Source: CAYQEC01 sp964569015 (GTDB taxonomy: Bacteria; Actinomycetota; Acidimicrobiia; Spongiisociales; UBA5794). Taken from it: a stretch of DNA of 19,996 nucleotides. A program made the position numbers and the translations under genes. The notes beneath the pieces are model-generated. The model was given only the letters and a program-made list of their open reading frames with translations. It did no database searches and was not told where the DNA came from. The stretch spans positions 1 to 19,996 of the forward strand of contig CAZMSN010000034.1 in NCBI GenBank assembly GCA_964569015.1, written 5' to 3'. The first letter of the stretch is position 1. Each line of letters opens with the position of its first letter. Below, one piece after another: positions 1-5,814 of the stretch.

Positions 1-38
1 CGGTGGGTGCCGGCCGGGTCATCAAGATCCTGAAGTAA
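1..38 (+). CDS. tuf: Elongation factor Tu, C-terminal end (partial)
   Basis: Only the last eleven codons and the stop are inside the window. They read VGAGRVIKILK, which matches the end of EF-Tu (family pattern TVGAG-V-KI-K). EF-Tu is the GTPase that brings aminoacyl-tRNA to the ribosome. The stop TAA lies 12 bases before rpmG, so the two are probably cotranscribed. A second tuf begins at 19958 on the same strand, so the genome seems to carry two copies. The identification rests on a short tail plus context (tuf-rpmG-tRNA-secE-nusG is a familiar order). Confidence 0.85.
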   Translation, partial: VGAGRVIKILK

Positions 39-50
39 CGAGGACACCAC

Positions 51-212
51 ATGGCTTCTGACAAGAGACCTCCGGTCACGCTCGCCTGCGAGGATTGCAA
101 GCGACGGAACTACGTGACCACGAAGAACAAGACGAACACGCGCGAGCGGCTGGAACTCAAGAAGTACTGCCGCTGGTGCCGCACGCACACGGTGCACCGC
201 GAGACCCGCTGA
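51..212 (+). CDS. rpmG: 50S ribosomal protein L33, zinc-binding form
   Basis: This 53-residue protein of the large ribosomal subunit shows the L33 pattern with two cysteine pairs: C13-x2-C16 and C40-x2-C43, the second in the context KKYCRWC. This is the zinc-coordinating (C+) form; zinc-free paralogues lack these cysteines. The ATG follows GAGG at about 40-44. It lies 12 bases after the tuf stop and probably shares its transcript. A perfect hairpin at 251-269 follows. The ORF is too short for many gene callers, but composition and motif leave little doubt. Confidence 0.95.
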   Translation: MASDKRPPVTLACEDCKRRNYVTTKNKTNTRERLELKKYCRWCRTHTVHRETR

Positions 213-250
213 CCAATAATGGTATTGGCGGGTCGTCGGGTCATTCGGCA

Positions 251-269
251 TCCGCCCCCGGAGGGCGGA
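251..269 (+). terminator. Hairpin after rpmG, possible terminator
   Basis: TCCGCCC and GGGCGGA form a perfect 7-bp stem with a CCGGA loop. There is no U-tract after it, so its strength as an intrinsic terminator is uncertain. It lies between rpmG and the probable start of the next operon, and could end the tuf-rpmG transcript. Confidence 0.4.
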
Positions 270-271
270 GC

Positions 272-277
272 TACCCT
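272..277 (+). promoter_or_regulatory. Candidate -10 element for leaderless transcription of the hydratase gene
   Basis: TACCCT fits the actinobacterial -10 pattern TAnnnT. Only 8 bases separate it from the ATG at 286, so transcription would begin at or next to the start codon. No clear -35 is seen at 17-18 bases upstream. A GGAGGGCGGAG stretch at 261-270 is too far from the ATG to be a good ribosome binding site, which fits leaderless translation. Confidence 0.4.
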
Positions 278-285
278 CGACCGCA

Positions 286-1149
286 ATGTCGCTCGATCAT
301 CTGCTATCGAAGACGTACGGTCCGCGCACCTGCCGTGTTGTTCCGGAGAAGATCGCCGAGTACGTGGCGGCCACCGGTGACGATCCGGATCGCTGGAGGG
401 GCGCGGCTCCACCCTCGTTCGCCGGTTTGCTGCTGTTCGTGGTGGCCTCCGAGTTCGTCTCTGCCCCCGACGTCATCGAGCACACCCGTGTGCTGCTCCA
501 CACCGATCAGGTGTTCCGCTGGCACCAGCCGCTGACGGTGGGTCGGAAGGTCCAAGTGACCGGGAGAGTCGAGCGGGTGCGCCACCGCGGCCCGGTGTCC
601 CTTGTCACCTTCTCGACCGCGGTGACGGTCGAGGACGGCTCGCCTCTCATCGAGGCGACCTCGAAGTTTGTCATGGGGTCCGAGCCGGCGCAGGAGACGA
701 TCGAGGAGTGGCCCGAGCCTCCGGTGAACGATCGCGCCCGCACCGACCCTCCGGTGCCGGCTCCGCTCCCGGCGGTGGGCGGTGCTCTGCCACAGCTCGC
801 CAAGTCGGCGAGCCGGGCCGATCTCGTCCGCTACGCCGGTGCGTCCGGCGACTTCAACCCGATCCATTTGGACCACCGGGCCGCAGTGGCCGCCGGGCTC
901 CCGGGTGTCGTGGCGCATGGGCTTCTCCTGGCGGCCTGGGTCACCCAGGCTGCATCCGCCGCTACCGCCAGGGAGGATCCCCTGGTTGATCTCCGGCTCC
1001 GCTTCCGAGCTCCCCTTCGTCCCGGGGCACCCGCTTTGGTGAGCGCCGATGTGGAGACGATCGAAGCCGACACGGCAACACTCCAGGTGGCGGTACGGTG
1101 TGACGGCGCAAGGCTCGTCACCGGCCGCGCCACGGCGAGAACGCGGTAA
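286..1149 (+). CDS. Two-domain MaoC-type hydratase (HadA-HadB fusion)
   Basis: The 287-residue protein has two hot-dog-fold halves. Residues about 1-135 resemble HadA-type N-terminal dehydratase domains (VDQV-like stretch TDQVFRWHQPLTVG, then the FSTAVTVEDG strand region). Residues about 165-287 form a MaoC/HadB-type hydratase 2 domain with the catalytic pattern SGDFNPIHLD, giving D189 and H194, followed by VVAHGLLLAAW. The family hydrates or dehydrates 3-hydroxyacyl/enoyl thioesters. A proline-rich linker (about 140-165) joins the halves. In Mycobacterium, separate hadA, hadB and hadC genes lie at the same place between rpmG and trpT-secE, so this is probably a fused relative. Whether it serves fatty-acid elongation or another acyl-CoA pathway cannot be told. 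The sigma factor gene starts 4 bases after its stop. Confidence 0.85.
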   Translation: MSLDHLLSKTYGPRTCRVVPEKIAEYVAATGDDPDRWRGAAPPSFAGLLLFVVASEFVSAPDVIEHTRVLLHTDQVFRWHQPLTVGRKVQVTGRVERVRHRGPVSLVTFSTAVTVEDGSPLIEATSKFVMGSEPAQETIEEWPEPPVNDRARTDPPVPAPLPAVGGALPQLAKSASRADLVRYAGASGDFNPIHLDHRAAVAAGLPGVVAHGLLLAAWVTQAASAATAREDPLVDLRLRFRAPLRPGAPALVSADVETIEADTATLQVAVRCDGARLVTGRATARTR

Positions 1150-1153
1150 CCCC

Positions 1154-1726
1154 ATGACACCAGGAGAGGTCAGACCCGAAGACGGAGATCTGTTGCTCAG
1201 AGCCAGGAACGGCGACCGAGCGGCGTTCTCCGAGCTGGTCAGAATCCACCAGAACGAGGTGTACACGTTGGCCCTTCGTCTCGTCGCCGACCGTGATCTC
1301 GCCGCCGATGTCGCGCAGGAGGCCTTCGTGCGGGCATGGCGCTCCCTGCCGGGGTTCCGTGGCGAAGCGCGGTTCTCGACATGGATGCACCGCATCACCG
1401 TCAACGCCGCATGGTCCCAGCGGCGACGGGTAGCTCGTCATCGGGCCGACCCTCTCGACGCGGGCTTCCAGGAGCCGGCATCACGAGATCTCTCACCGGA
1501 ACGGGCGGCAGAGTCTGCCGATCTGCGCGGCCGTCTACTCGAGGCGCTGAAGACGTTGACAGATCCGGTGCGGACCGTCGTTGTGCTCAAGGACGTGTAC
1601 GACTGGCCGCACGCCGAGATCGCCGATCACCTCGGCATCTCGGTGACGGCCGCCAAGGTACGGCTCCACCGGGGACGGCGCCAGCTCCGAGATCGCCTGT
1701 GGCACGAGATGGAGGCGGCTCGATGA
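1154..1726 (+). CDS. ECF-family RNA polymerase sigma factor
   Basis: The 190-residue protein has sigma region 2 (about 15-85; core LAADVAQEAFVRAWRSL followed by FSTWMHRITVNAAW) and sigma region 4 (about 125-183; LTDPVRTVVVLKDVYDWPHAEIADHLGIS then AAKVRLHRGRRQLRD, the helix-turn-helix). There is no region 1.1 or 3, as expected for an extracytoplasmic-function sigma. I chose the ATG at 1154, 4 bases after the hydratase stop, because an upstream in-frame ATG at 1049 would add 35 unsupported residues inside the hydratase gene. The ribosome binding site is weak, so translation may be coupled. Its stop overlaps the next start (ATGA), which carries a probable anti-sigma factor. The target promoters are not visible. 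Confidence 0.93.
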   Translation: MTPGEVRPEDGDLLLRARNGDRAAFSELVRIHQNEVYTLALRLVADRDLAADVAQEAFVRAWRSLPGFRGEARFSTWMHRITVNAAWSQRRRVARHRADPLDAGFQEPASRDLSPERAAESADLRGRLLEALKTLTDPVRTVVVLKDVYDWPHAEIADHLGISVTAAKVRLHRGRRQLRDRLWHEMEAAR

Positions 1727-2070
1727 GTATTCACTGCGCCGTCATGCGACTGACCCTTCCCAGGATGGACCGGATCGAGTGGCAAGAGAGCCGACTGGGC
1801 CGCCATGCCGCGACGTGCCTGCGCTGTCAGGCGGAGACGGCTCGCTATCGTAAGCTCCACCGAGGGCTCGGGGAATTGGCCGAGGTCACGGAACCGGCAC
1901 CGGTCTCGCTCGTTGCCGAGGTGGAGAAGGCCATCGGCGGTGAGATCGGGGAGCCGGCGAGGGTCCGTGCCCGAGTGGCCGGAGCCGTCGCCGCCGCCGG
2001 AGCCGTCACCGCCGCGGTCGCTGGAGCGGCCGCGGTGATCGCGTGGCGACGAGCTCACGGCGCCACCTGA
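1723..2070 (+). CDS. Probable membrane-anchored zinc anti-sigma factor (minimal)
   Basis: This 115-residue protein starts at an ATGA overlap with the ECF sigma gene. Near the N-terminus it shows H28-x3-C32-x2-C35 with C5 (or H4) upstream, the ligand pattern of the zinc anti-sigma (ZAS/zf-HC2) domain that clamps ECF sigma factors. Residues about 85-108 form one Ala/Val-rich transmembrane helix, followed by RRAHGAT. Orientation was not established, but with the ZAS domain in the cytoplasm only about seven residues remain outside, so there is no extracytoplasmic sensor domain. Signal input could come through redox change at the zinc site, a partner protein or intramembrane proteolysis. The function is inferred from motif plus position. 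Confidence 0.78.
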   Translation: MSIHCAVMRLTLPRMDRIEWQESRLGRHAATCLRCQAETARYRKLHRGLGELAEVTEPAPVSLVAEVEKAIGGEIGEPARVRARVAGAVAAAGAVTAAVAGAAAVIAWRRAHGAT

Positions 2071-2120
2071 GACCGTTGCCGCGGCGAATCCGATCGTCTC
2101 ACCAGTAGGGGTTCCGGGGT

Positions 2121-2150
2121 TTTACACTGAGTCCGTCCGGCTCATATACT
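2121..2150 (+). promoter_or_regulatory. Strong promoter of tRNA-Trp / secE-nusG
   Basis: A TTTACA -35 box (2121-2126) and TATACT -10 box (2145-2150) are separated by 18 bases. The following bases are almost purely G and C (CCCCGCCCGGGCCC), the kind of discriminator linked to growth-rate and stringent control of stable RNA promoters. The start would be near 2157, about 20 bases before the tRNA. The rpsL promoter at 16784-16813 has the same -10 and a similar discriminator. Confidence 0.75.
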
Positions 2151-2177
2151 CCCCGCCCGGGCCCACGGCCCTCCTGG

Positions 2178-2251
2178 AGGGGTGTAGCTCTAATTGGCAG
2201 AGCGCCGGTCTCCAAAACCGGAGGTTGCGGGTTCGAGTCCCGCCGCCCCTG
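2178..2251 (+). tRNA. trpT: tRNA-Trp (anticodon CCA)
   Basis: All four stems fold. The acceptor AGGGGTG pairs with CGCCCCT (one T-G wobble). The D stem is GCTC/GAGC. The anticodon stem CCGGT/ACCGG carries the loop CTCCAAA, so the anticodon is CCA (2212-2214). The T stem is GCGGG/CCCGC with loop TTCGAGT. The discriminator is G2251. The 3-prime CCA is not encoded, since CGC follows, and must be added by nucleotidyltransferase. The gene lies just before secE, as in other actinobacteria; secE translation starts 22 bases after the tRNA end, so tRNA processing should release the secE-nusG message. Confidence 0.97.
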
Positions 2252-2273
2252 CGCACCAAGGAAGGATCAGCAC

Positions 2274-2555
2274 GTGAATCGAGAGATGCGACGCCTCCAG
2301 CAGAAGGAGGAGGAGCGCGCCAAGAAGCGACGCCAAGAGGGCCCGCGTCAGCGCAAACGTGATCGCGTTGGGATCCGGCAGTATCTCCACGAGGTGAGGC
2401 AGGAGCTGAAGAAGGTCGCCTGGCCGACCCGGCAGGAGACGATCACCTTCACTGTCGTCGTGCTGATCGTGACCGTCTTCGTCACGGGGTTCACCTTCGG
2501 CCTCGACTTCTCGTTCAAGAAGAGCATTCTCGATCTGCTCAGTGCGACGGCGTAG
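2274..2555 (+). CDS. secE: Preprotein translocase subunit SecE
   Basis: This 93-residue essential subunit of the SecYEG protein-conducting channel is of the short, single-span type. A highly basic N-terminus (residues 1-35) leads into the conserved amphipathic segment YLHEVRQELKKVAWPTRQE (37-55), then one transmembrane helix (about 57-78) and a short tail. The start is GTG, preceded by AAGGAAGGA at about 2259-2267 with good spacing. The gene sits between tRNA-Trp and nusG, the classic order, and ends 2 bases before nusG, so the pair is cotranscribed. Confidence 0.96.
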   Translation: MNREMRRLQQKEEERAKKRRQEGPRQRKRDRVGIRQYLHEVRQELKKVAWPTRQETITFTVVVLIVTVFVTGFTFGLDFSFKKSILDLLSATA

Positions 2556-2557
2556 CA

Positions 2558-3331
2558 ATGACCGAAACCGCTCAAGAGAACGACGAGCTGATCGAGGAGA
2601 CCGTGGACGCGGTCGATGAGGCTCCGGCTGTGGTCGATGAGGCCGTGGACGTGGTCGAGGAAACCGTGGACGTGGTCGATGAGGCTCCGGCTGTGGTCGA
2701 TGAGGCTCCGGCTGTGGTCGATGAGGCCGTGGACGTGGTCGATGAGGCTCCGGCTGTGGTCGAGGAGGCTCCAGCGCCGCTCAGCCCATATGACCTGCCC
2801 GGTGGCTGGTATGTCGTGCATTCATACTCCGGCTACGAGAACAAGGTGAAGGCCAATCTGGAGACCCGGATCAAGTCGATGCACCTGGAGGACAAGATCT
2901 TCGACGTCGAGATTCCGATGGAGGAGGTCGTCGAGTTCAAGGCCGGCCGCAAGGTCAACGTCATGCGGAAGAAGTTCCCCGGCTACATCCTGGTGCGGCT
3001 CTACATGGACGACGACTCCTGGTACGCGGTGCGCAACACGCCGGGCGTGACCGGTTTCGTCGGATCGGGCTCGAAGCCGACCCCGCTGTCGCGGCGTGAG
3101 GTCGAGCGCATCCTCGGGGTCCGCAAGGACGACGAGGAGAAGAAGGAGCCCCGGTTCAAGCCGGCCTGGGAGGTCGGGGAGACGGTGCGGGTCGTCGAGG
3201 GGCCCTTCGCCGACTTCAACGGCGTCATCGAGGACATCAACGTGGATCAGTCGAAGGTCCGGGTCCTCGTCGACATCTTCGGCCGGGAGACCCCGGTCGA
3301 GCTCAACTTCGATCAGATCCTCAAGTACTGA
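2558..3331 (+). CDS. nusG: Transcription termination/antitermination factor NusG with acidic heptad-repeat N-terminus
   Basis: The 257-residue protein ends in a normal NusG. The NGN domain runs from about 83 to 190 (GGWYVVHSYSGYENKVKANL, KKFPGYILVRLYMDDDSW, RNTPGVTGFVGSGSKPTPLS) and binds the beta-prime clamp helices of RNA polymerase. A KOW domain follows (about 203-257; GETVRVVEGPFADFNGVIED), which contacts S10 or Rho. Before these lies an acidic extension. Residues 12-74 consist of nine seven-residue units such as VDEAPAV and VDEAVDV, encoded by exact 21-bp DNA units. Actinobacterial NusG proteins often have acidic N-termini, but a regular heptad array is unusual to my knowledge. The start ATG lies 2 bases after secE. 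Confidence 0.96.
   Translation: MTETAQENDELIEETVDAVDEAPAVVDEAVDVVEETVDVVDEAPAVVDEAPAVVDEAVDVVDEAPAVVEEAPAPLSPYDLPGGWYVVHSYSGYENKVKANLETRIKSMHLEDKIFDVEIPMEEVVEFKAGRKVNVMRKKFPGYILVRLYMDDDSWYAVRNTPGVTGFVGSGSKPTPLSRREVERILGVRKDDEEKKEPRFKPAWEVGETVRVVEGPFADFNGVIEDINVDQSKVRVLVDIFGRETPVELNFDQILKY
2591..2779 (+). repeat. Nine-unit 21-bp tandem repeat inside nusG
   Basis: Units begin at 2591, 2612, 2633, 2654, 2675, 2696, 2717, 2738 and 2759, with no length variation. Each encodes one heptad. Two sequence types alternate irregularly: type A (VDEAPAV) at units 2, 5, 6, 8 and a variant at 9; type B (V/I-D/E-E-A/T-VDV/A) at units 1, 3, 4 and 7. Several type A units are identical at DNA level, so copy number is expected to vary by slippage without breaking the reading frame. 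Confidence 0.95.
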
Positions 3332-3351
3332 GCCAAGCGAGGGAAACCAGA

Positions 3352-3780
3352 ATGGGCCGCAAGCGATTGATGACGACGCTCAAGTTGCAGATTCCCGCCG
3401 GGCAGGCGAGCCCGGCGCCGCCGGTGGGGCCGGCGCTGGGTCAGCACGGCGTCAACATCATGGATTTCGTCAAGGCGTACAACGACGCCACGTCCAGCCA
3501 GATCGGCACGATCGTCCCGGTGGAGATCTCGATCTACGAGGATCGCAGCTTCACGTTCGTGACCAAGACGCCGCCGGCGGCCGTGATGCTGCGGCAGGCC
3601 GCCCGGGTCGAGAAGGGATCGGCCGAGCCTCGCCGGGAGAAGGTGGGCAAGGTCACCCAAGACCAGGTGCGGCACATCGCCGAGACCAAGATGACCGACC
3701 TCAACGCCAACGACATCGACGCCGCCATGAAGATCGTCGAGGGAACGGCGCGGTCGATGGGAATCGAGGTCGCCGGCTGA
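3352..3780 (+). CDS. rplK: 50S ribosomal protein L11
   Basis: The 142-residue protein has the usual L11 length and motifs. LKLQIPAGQASPAPPVGPAL and GQHGVNIMDFVKAYN belong to the N-terminal domain that binds the GTPase-associated region of 23S rRNA and interacts with elongation factors and RelA. The C-terminal rRNA-binding domain contains GKVTQDQVRHIAETKMTDLN and ends GTARSMGIEVAG. The start ATG at 3352 is preceded by GAGGGA at about 3339-3344. It lies 20 bases after nusG and is probably cotranscribed with secE-nusG and rplA. Confidence 0.97.
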   Translation: MGRKRLMTTLKLQIPAGQASPAPPVGPALGQHGVNIMDFVKAYNDATSSQIGTIVPVEISIYEDRSFTFVTKTPPAAVMLRQAARVEKGSAEPRREKVGKVTQDQVRHIAETKMTDLNANDIDAAMKIVEGTARSMGIEVAG

Positions 3781-3849
3781 GTCTGCGGCCGGCGACGAGA
3801 CGCACGTGGGAGGAGCTCCGGCTCCGTCCGGACCACAGGAGGAAACACC

Positions 3850-4566
3850 ATGGCAGGCAAATCCAAGAAGGCCCTCGAGGCGGCCCGGCGTTACGACAAA
3901 CTCGCCCTCTACGGGCCGCGTGACGCCGTCGACCTCGTCAAGACGCTGGCCTATGCCGGGTTCGACGAGGGAGTCGACGCCGTCTTCCAGCTCGGGATCG
4001 ACGCCCGCAAGGCCGACCAGCTCGTGCGCGGCACCGTCGGTCTTCCCCACGGCACCGGGAAGGCGGTCCGGGTGGCGGTCTTCGCCGAGAGCGACAACGC
4101 CCGGGAGGCCGAGGCCGCCGGCGCCGACGTCATCGGCGGCCGGGAGCTGGCCGACGAGATCGCGGCGGGCCGCGCCCTCGACTTCGACGTCGTGGTCGCC
4201 ACTCCCGACATGATGCCGGTGGTCGGCAAACTCGGTCCGATCCTGGGCCCGCGAGGGCTGATGCCGAACCCGAAGAGCGGCACGGTGACCCAGGACGTCG
4301 CCAAGGCGGTGTCCGAGTTCAAGGCGGGCCGGGTCGAGTACCGCAACGACCGCTACGGCAACGTTCACGTCCCGATTGGCCGGGTCTCGTTCGAGGCGGA
4401 GCAGCTCGTCGACAACTTCGGGGCCGTCGCCGACGAGATCATGCGGGCCCGGCCGGCCGCCGCCAAGGGCCGGTTCATCCGCAAGGTCGCGGTGTCGTCG
4501 ACCATGGGACCGGGCGTCCGGATCGACCCCACCCACGTCGAGGGGCTCATCAAGGAGATGCGCTGA
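3850..4566 (+). CDS. rplA: 50S ribosomal protein L1
   Basis: The 238-residue protein has the standard L1 length and signature. It includes YGPRDAVDLVK near the N-terminus, GKLGPILGPRGLMPNPKSGT in the middle and the conserved end region MGPGVRIDPTHVEG. L1 forms the mobile L1 stalk at the E-site and in many bacteria represses its own operon by binding the mRNA. The start is preceded by an excellent site (CACAGGAGGAAACACC). The 69-base spacer from rplK contains a small hairpin (GGAGC-TCCG-GCTCC, 3812-3825) just before the binding site, which could be a control element, but no L1 target could be proven. Codon use is strongly biased to C/G-ending codons. Confidence 0.97.
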   Translation: MAGKSKKALEAARRYDKLALYGPRDAVDLVKTLAYAGFDEGVDAVFQLGIDARKADQLVRGTVGLPHGTGKAVRVAVFAESDNAREAEAAGADVIGGRELADEIAAGRALDFDVVVATPDMMPVVGKLGPILGPRGLMPNPKSGTVTQDVAKAVSEFKAGRVEYRNDRYGNVHVPIGRVSFEAEQLVDNFGAVADEIMRARPAAAKGRFIRKVAVSSTMGPGVRIDPTHVEGLIKEMR

Positions 4567-4920
4567 GCGCCGCAGGGGGATTTCCCACTGGACATCCCCG
4601 GCAAGTTCCGCGATAGTTCCCTCTAACAAGACATGGGGAACCCGAGGCCGGTGGCAGGGACGATCCACCACCGTTCCGAGGGCGGAATTCGGCCGCTCCA
4701 TTCCTTGGCCGGCCCCTACCCTGGCCAGACCTGGAGCGGTACGTGTAGATGGCTTCCTGGCCCGCCGTCTGCCCGAATCCTCAATGAGCGAAACCCGCTC
4801 TCCCGGACCACGGGTTCCCCGCCTTTGTCGTAGAGCGCTCGGAGCACCCGGGCGTTCTGCGCGTTCTCAGTGGCGAGGAATCATCTCGCCGCGGCCGGAG
4901 CGGCAGTCGCGGTGTCGGCT
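4567..4920. other. Non-coding gap after rplA; no gene supported
   Basis: No convincing gene was found in either strand here. Open frames crossing the region lack a credible start, binding site or recognisable protein. Weak hairpins exist: GTTCCC (4616-4621) with GGGAAC (4636-4641); GAGCG-AAACC-CGCTC (4786-4800); and CCCG (4802-4805) with CGGG (4811-4814). The last two lie in tandem before CCGCCTTTGTCG and could terminate the rplKA transcript. Confidence 0.5.
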
Positions 4921-4949
4921 TTGACGTCGGTAGCGGCCGGTCGTAGCAT
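4921..4949 (+). promoter_or_regulatory. Promoter of rplJ-rplL
   Basis: A TTGACG -35 box (4921-4926) and TAGCAT -10 box (4944-4949) are separated by 17 bases, a near-consensus housekeeping promoter. The start would be near 4956, giving a leader of about 185 bases before rplJ. The same TAGCAT hexamer appears before the small ORF at 15374. Confidence 0.7.
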
Positions 4950-4970
4950 CCCGCTTCGCACAACCCATAC

Positions 4971-5060
4971 CTCGGCCCGAGACCGCAGGTGCCCGGCAGG
5001 GCGCAAGTTCACGATCGTGACGCCGGCGCAGGTCGCTCTTCCTCGAAGGGCTCCCGCTTG
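4971..5060 (+). promoter_or_regulatory. L10 leader, candidate autoregulatory mRNA element
   Basis: Upstream of rplJ, CGAGACCGCAGGTGC (4978-4992) resembles the conserved strand of ribosomal L10 leaders. It is followed by GTGCCC-GGCA-GGGCGC (4989-5004), a second hairpin TCAC-GATC-GTGA (5009-5020) and the closing strand GCGCAGGTCGCTC (5026-5038), where GGTC can pair with GACC at 4981-4984. In the family, excess L10-L7/L12 complex binds such a structure and represses rplJL translation. The boundaries are approximate and the match is from memory of the consensus. Confidence 0.6.
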
Positions 5061-5140
5061 CGACTCGCCGCCGGGGGCCCGCTTCAATTGGTGGGCTCAC
5101 TCGGGTGGGGATGTATCGCGACGAAGCAGGAGGAGGACGG

Positions 5141-5812
5141 ATGCCAAGACCAGAGAAGGTCCAGGCGGTCGCCGAGATCAAGGAGCGACTCGAGCGCGCC
5201 CAGGCCGTGTTCCTCGCCGAGTATGCGGGCTTGTCGATGAAGGATCAGCAGGTGCTGCGGCGAGGGCTTCGAGAGGCCGAGGCCGAGTTCCGAGTCGTCA
5301 AGATGACGCTCGCACGTCGAGCCGCCGCCGAACTCGATCTTCCCGCACTCGACGAGTTGCTGCTGGGGCCGACCGGCCTCACATTTGCCGACGGCGATCC
5401 CGTGGGCGCTGCCAAGGCCCTCAAGAGATTTGCAGCCGATCACGAGCCTTTCTTCATCAAGGGTGGGCTGCTCGGTCACGAGTTCCTGACCCCGGAGCGC
5501 ATCAGTGCCCTCTCCGAGATCGAGCCCCGTGAGATGCTGCTCGCCAAGGCGGCAGGGACGATGAAGGCTCCCATGACCAAGCTGGCCGGCTTGCTGGCGG
5601 CGATGCCGCGCAACCTGGCGTCGATGATGCTGCAGCTGGTCGAGAGGAAGCAGGAGGCCGGCGACACCACCGGAGCCCCGGAGCCGGCCGCCGTCGAGCC
5701 TGCGGCGGCTGAGGAGGTCGAGCCTGCGGCGAAGTCTGAAGTCCCCGAGGTTTCCGAAGGCGAGGATGCAGAATCCGATGATGAACCGGCTGAAGAGGCC
5801 GAGGAGGAATGA
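5141..5812 (+). CDS. rplJ: 50S ribosomal protein L10 with acidic C-terminal extension
   Basis: L10 is the base of the L7/L12 stalk. The 223-residue protein begins MPRPEKVQAVAEIKERLERA, continues with the L10 core (FLAEYAGLSMKDQQVLRRGLREA, RVVKMTLARRA) and a helix around 140-170 that should hold L7/L12 dimers. The family is usually about 165-185 residues; residues 174-223 here are an Ala/Pro/Glu tail ending in almost pure acid. The ATG at 5141 has a strong binding site, GCAGGAGGAGGACGG; an in-frame ATG at 5111 (and GTG at 5105) lies upstream of that site and is unlikely. It is translated together with rplL. Confidence 0.95.
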   Translation: MPRPEKVQAVAEIKERLERAQAVFLAEYAGLSMKDQQVLRRGLREAEAEFRVVKMTLARRAAAELDLPALDELLLGPTGLTFADGDPVGAAKALKRFAADHEPFFIKGGLLGHEFLTPERISALSEIEPREMLLAKAAGTMKAPMTKLAGLLAAMPRNLASMMLQLVERKQEAGDTTGAPEPAAVEPAAAEEVEPAAKSEVPEVSEGEDAESDDEPAEEAEEE

Positions 5813-5814
5813 CA

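Noticed and set aside
1049..1153. Longer sigma factor start at 1049
   Set aside because: It would overlap 101 bases of the hydratase gene and adds 35 residues without sigma-factor character.
304..1404. Minus-strand frame opposite the hydratase and sigma genes
   Set aside because: Both genes on the plus strand have clear families; the antisense product is Arg/Gly/His-rich noise.
2591..2779. CRISPR-like direct repeats
   Set aside because: The units are contiguous without spacers and in frame within nusG, so this is a coding tandem repeat.
2348..2821. Minus-strand frame with repeated HSRSLIDH-type units
   Set aside because: The repeats are only the reverse reading of the nusG heptad array.
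3313..4701. Minus-strand frame opposite rplK and rplA
   Set aside because: Antisense shadow; no start signal and no recognisable protein.
4376..5532. Open plus-strand frames crossing the rplA-rplJ gap (4376-4924 and 4870-5532)
   Set aside because: Both run out of frame into certain ribosomal protein genes, are Arg/Ser/Pro-rich, and lack ribosome binding sites.
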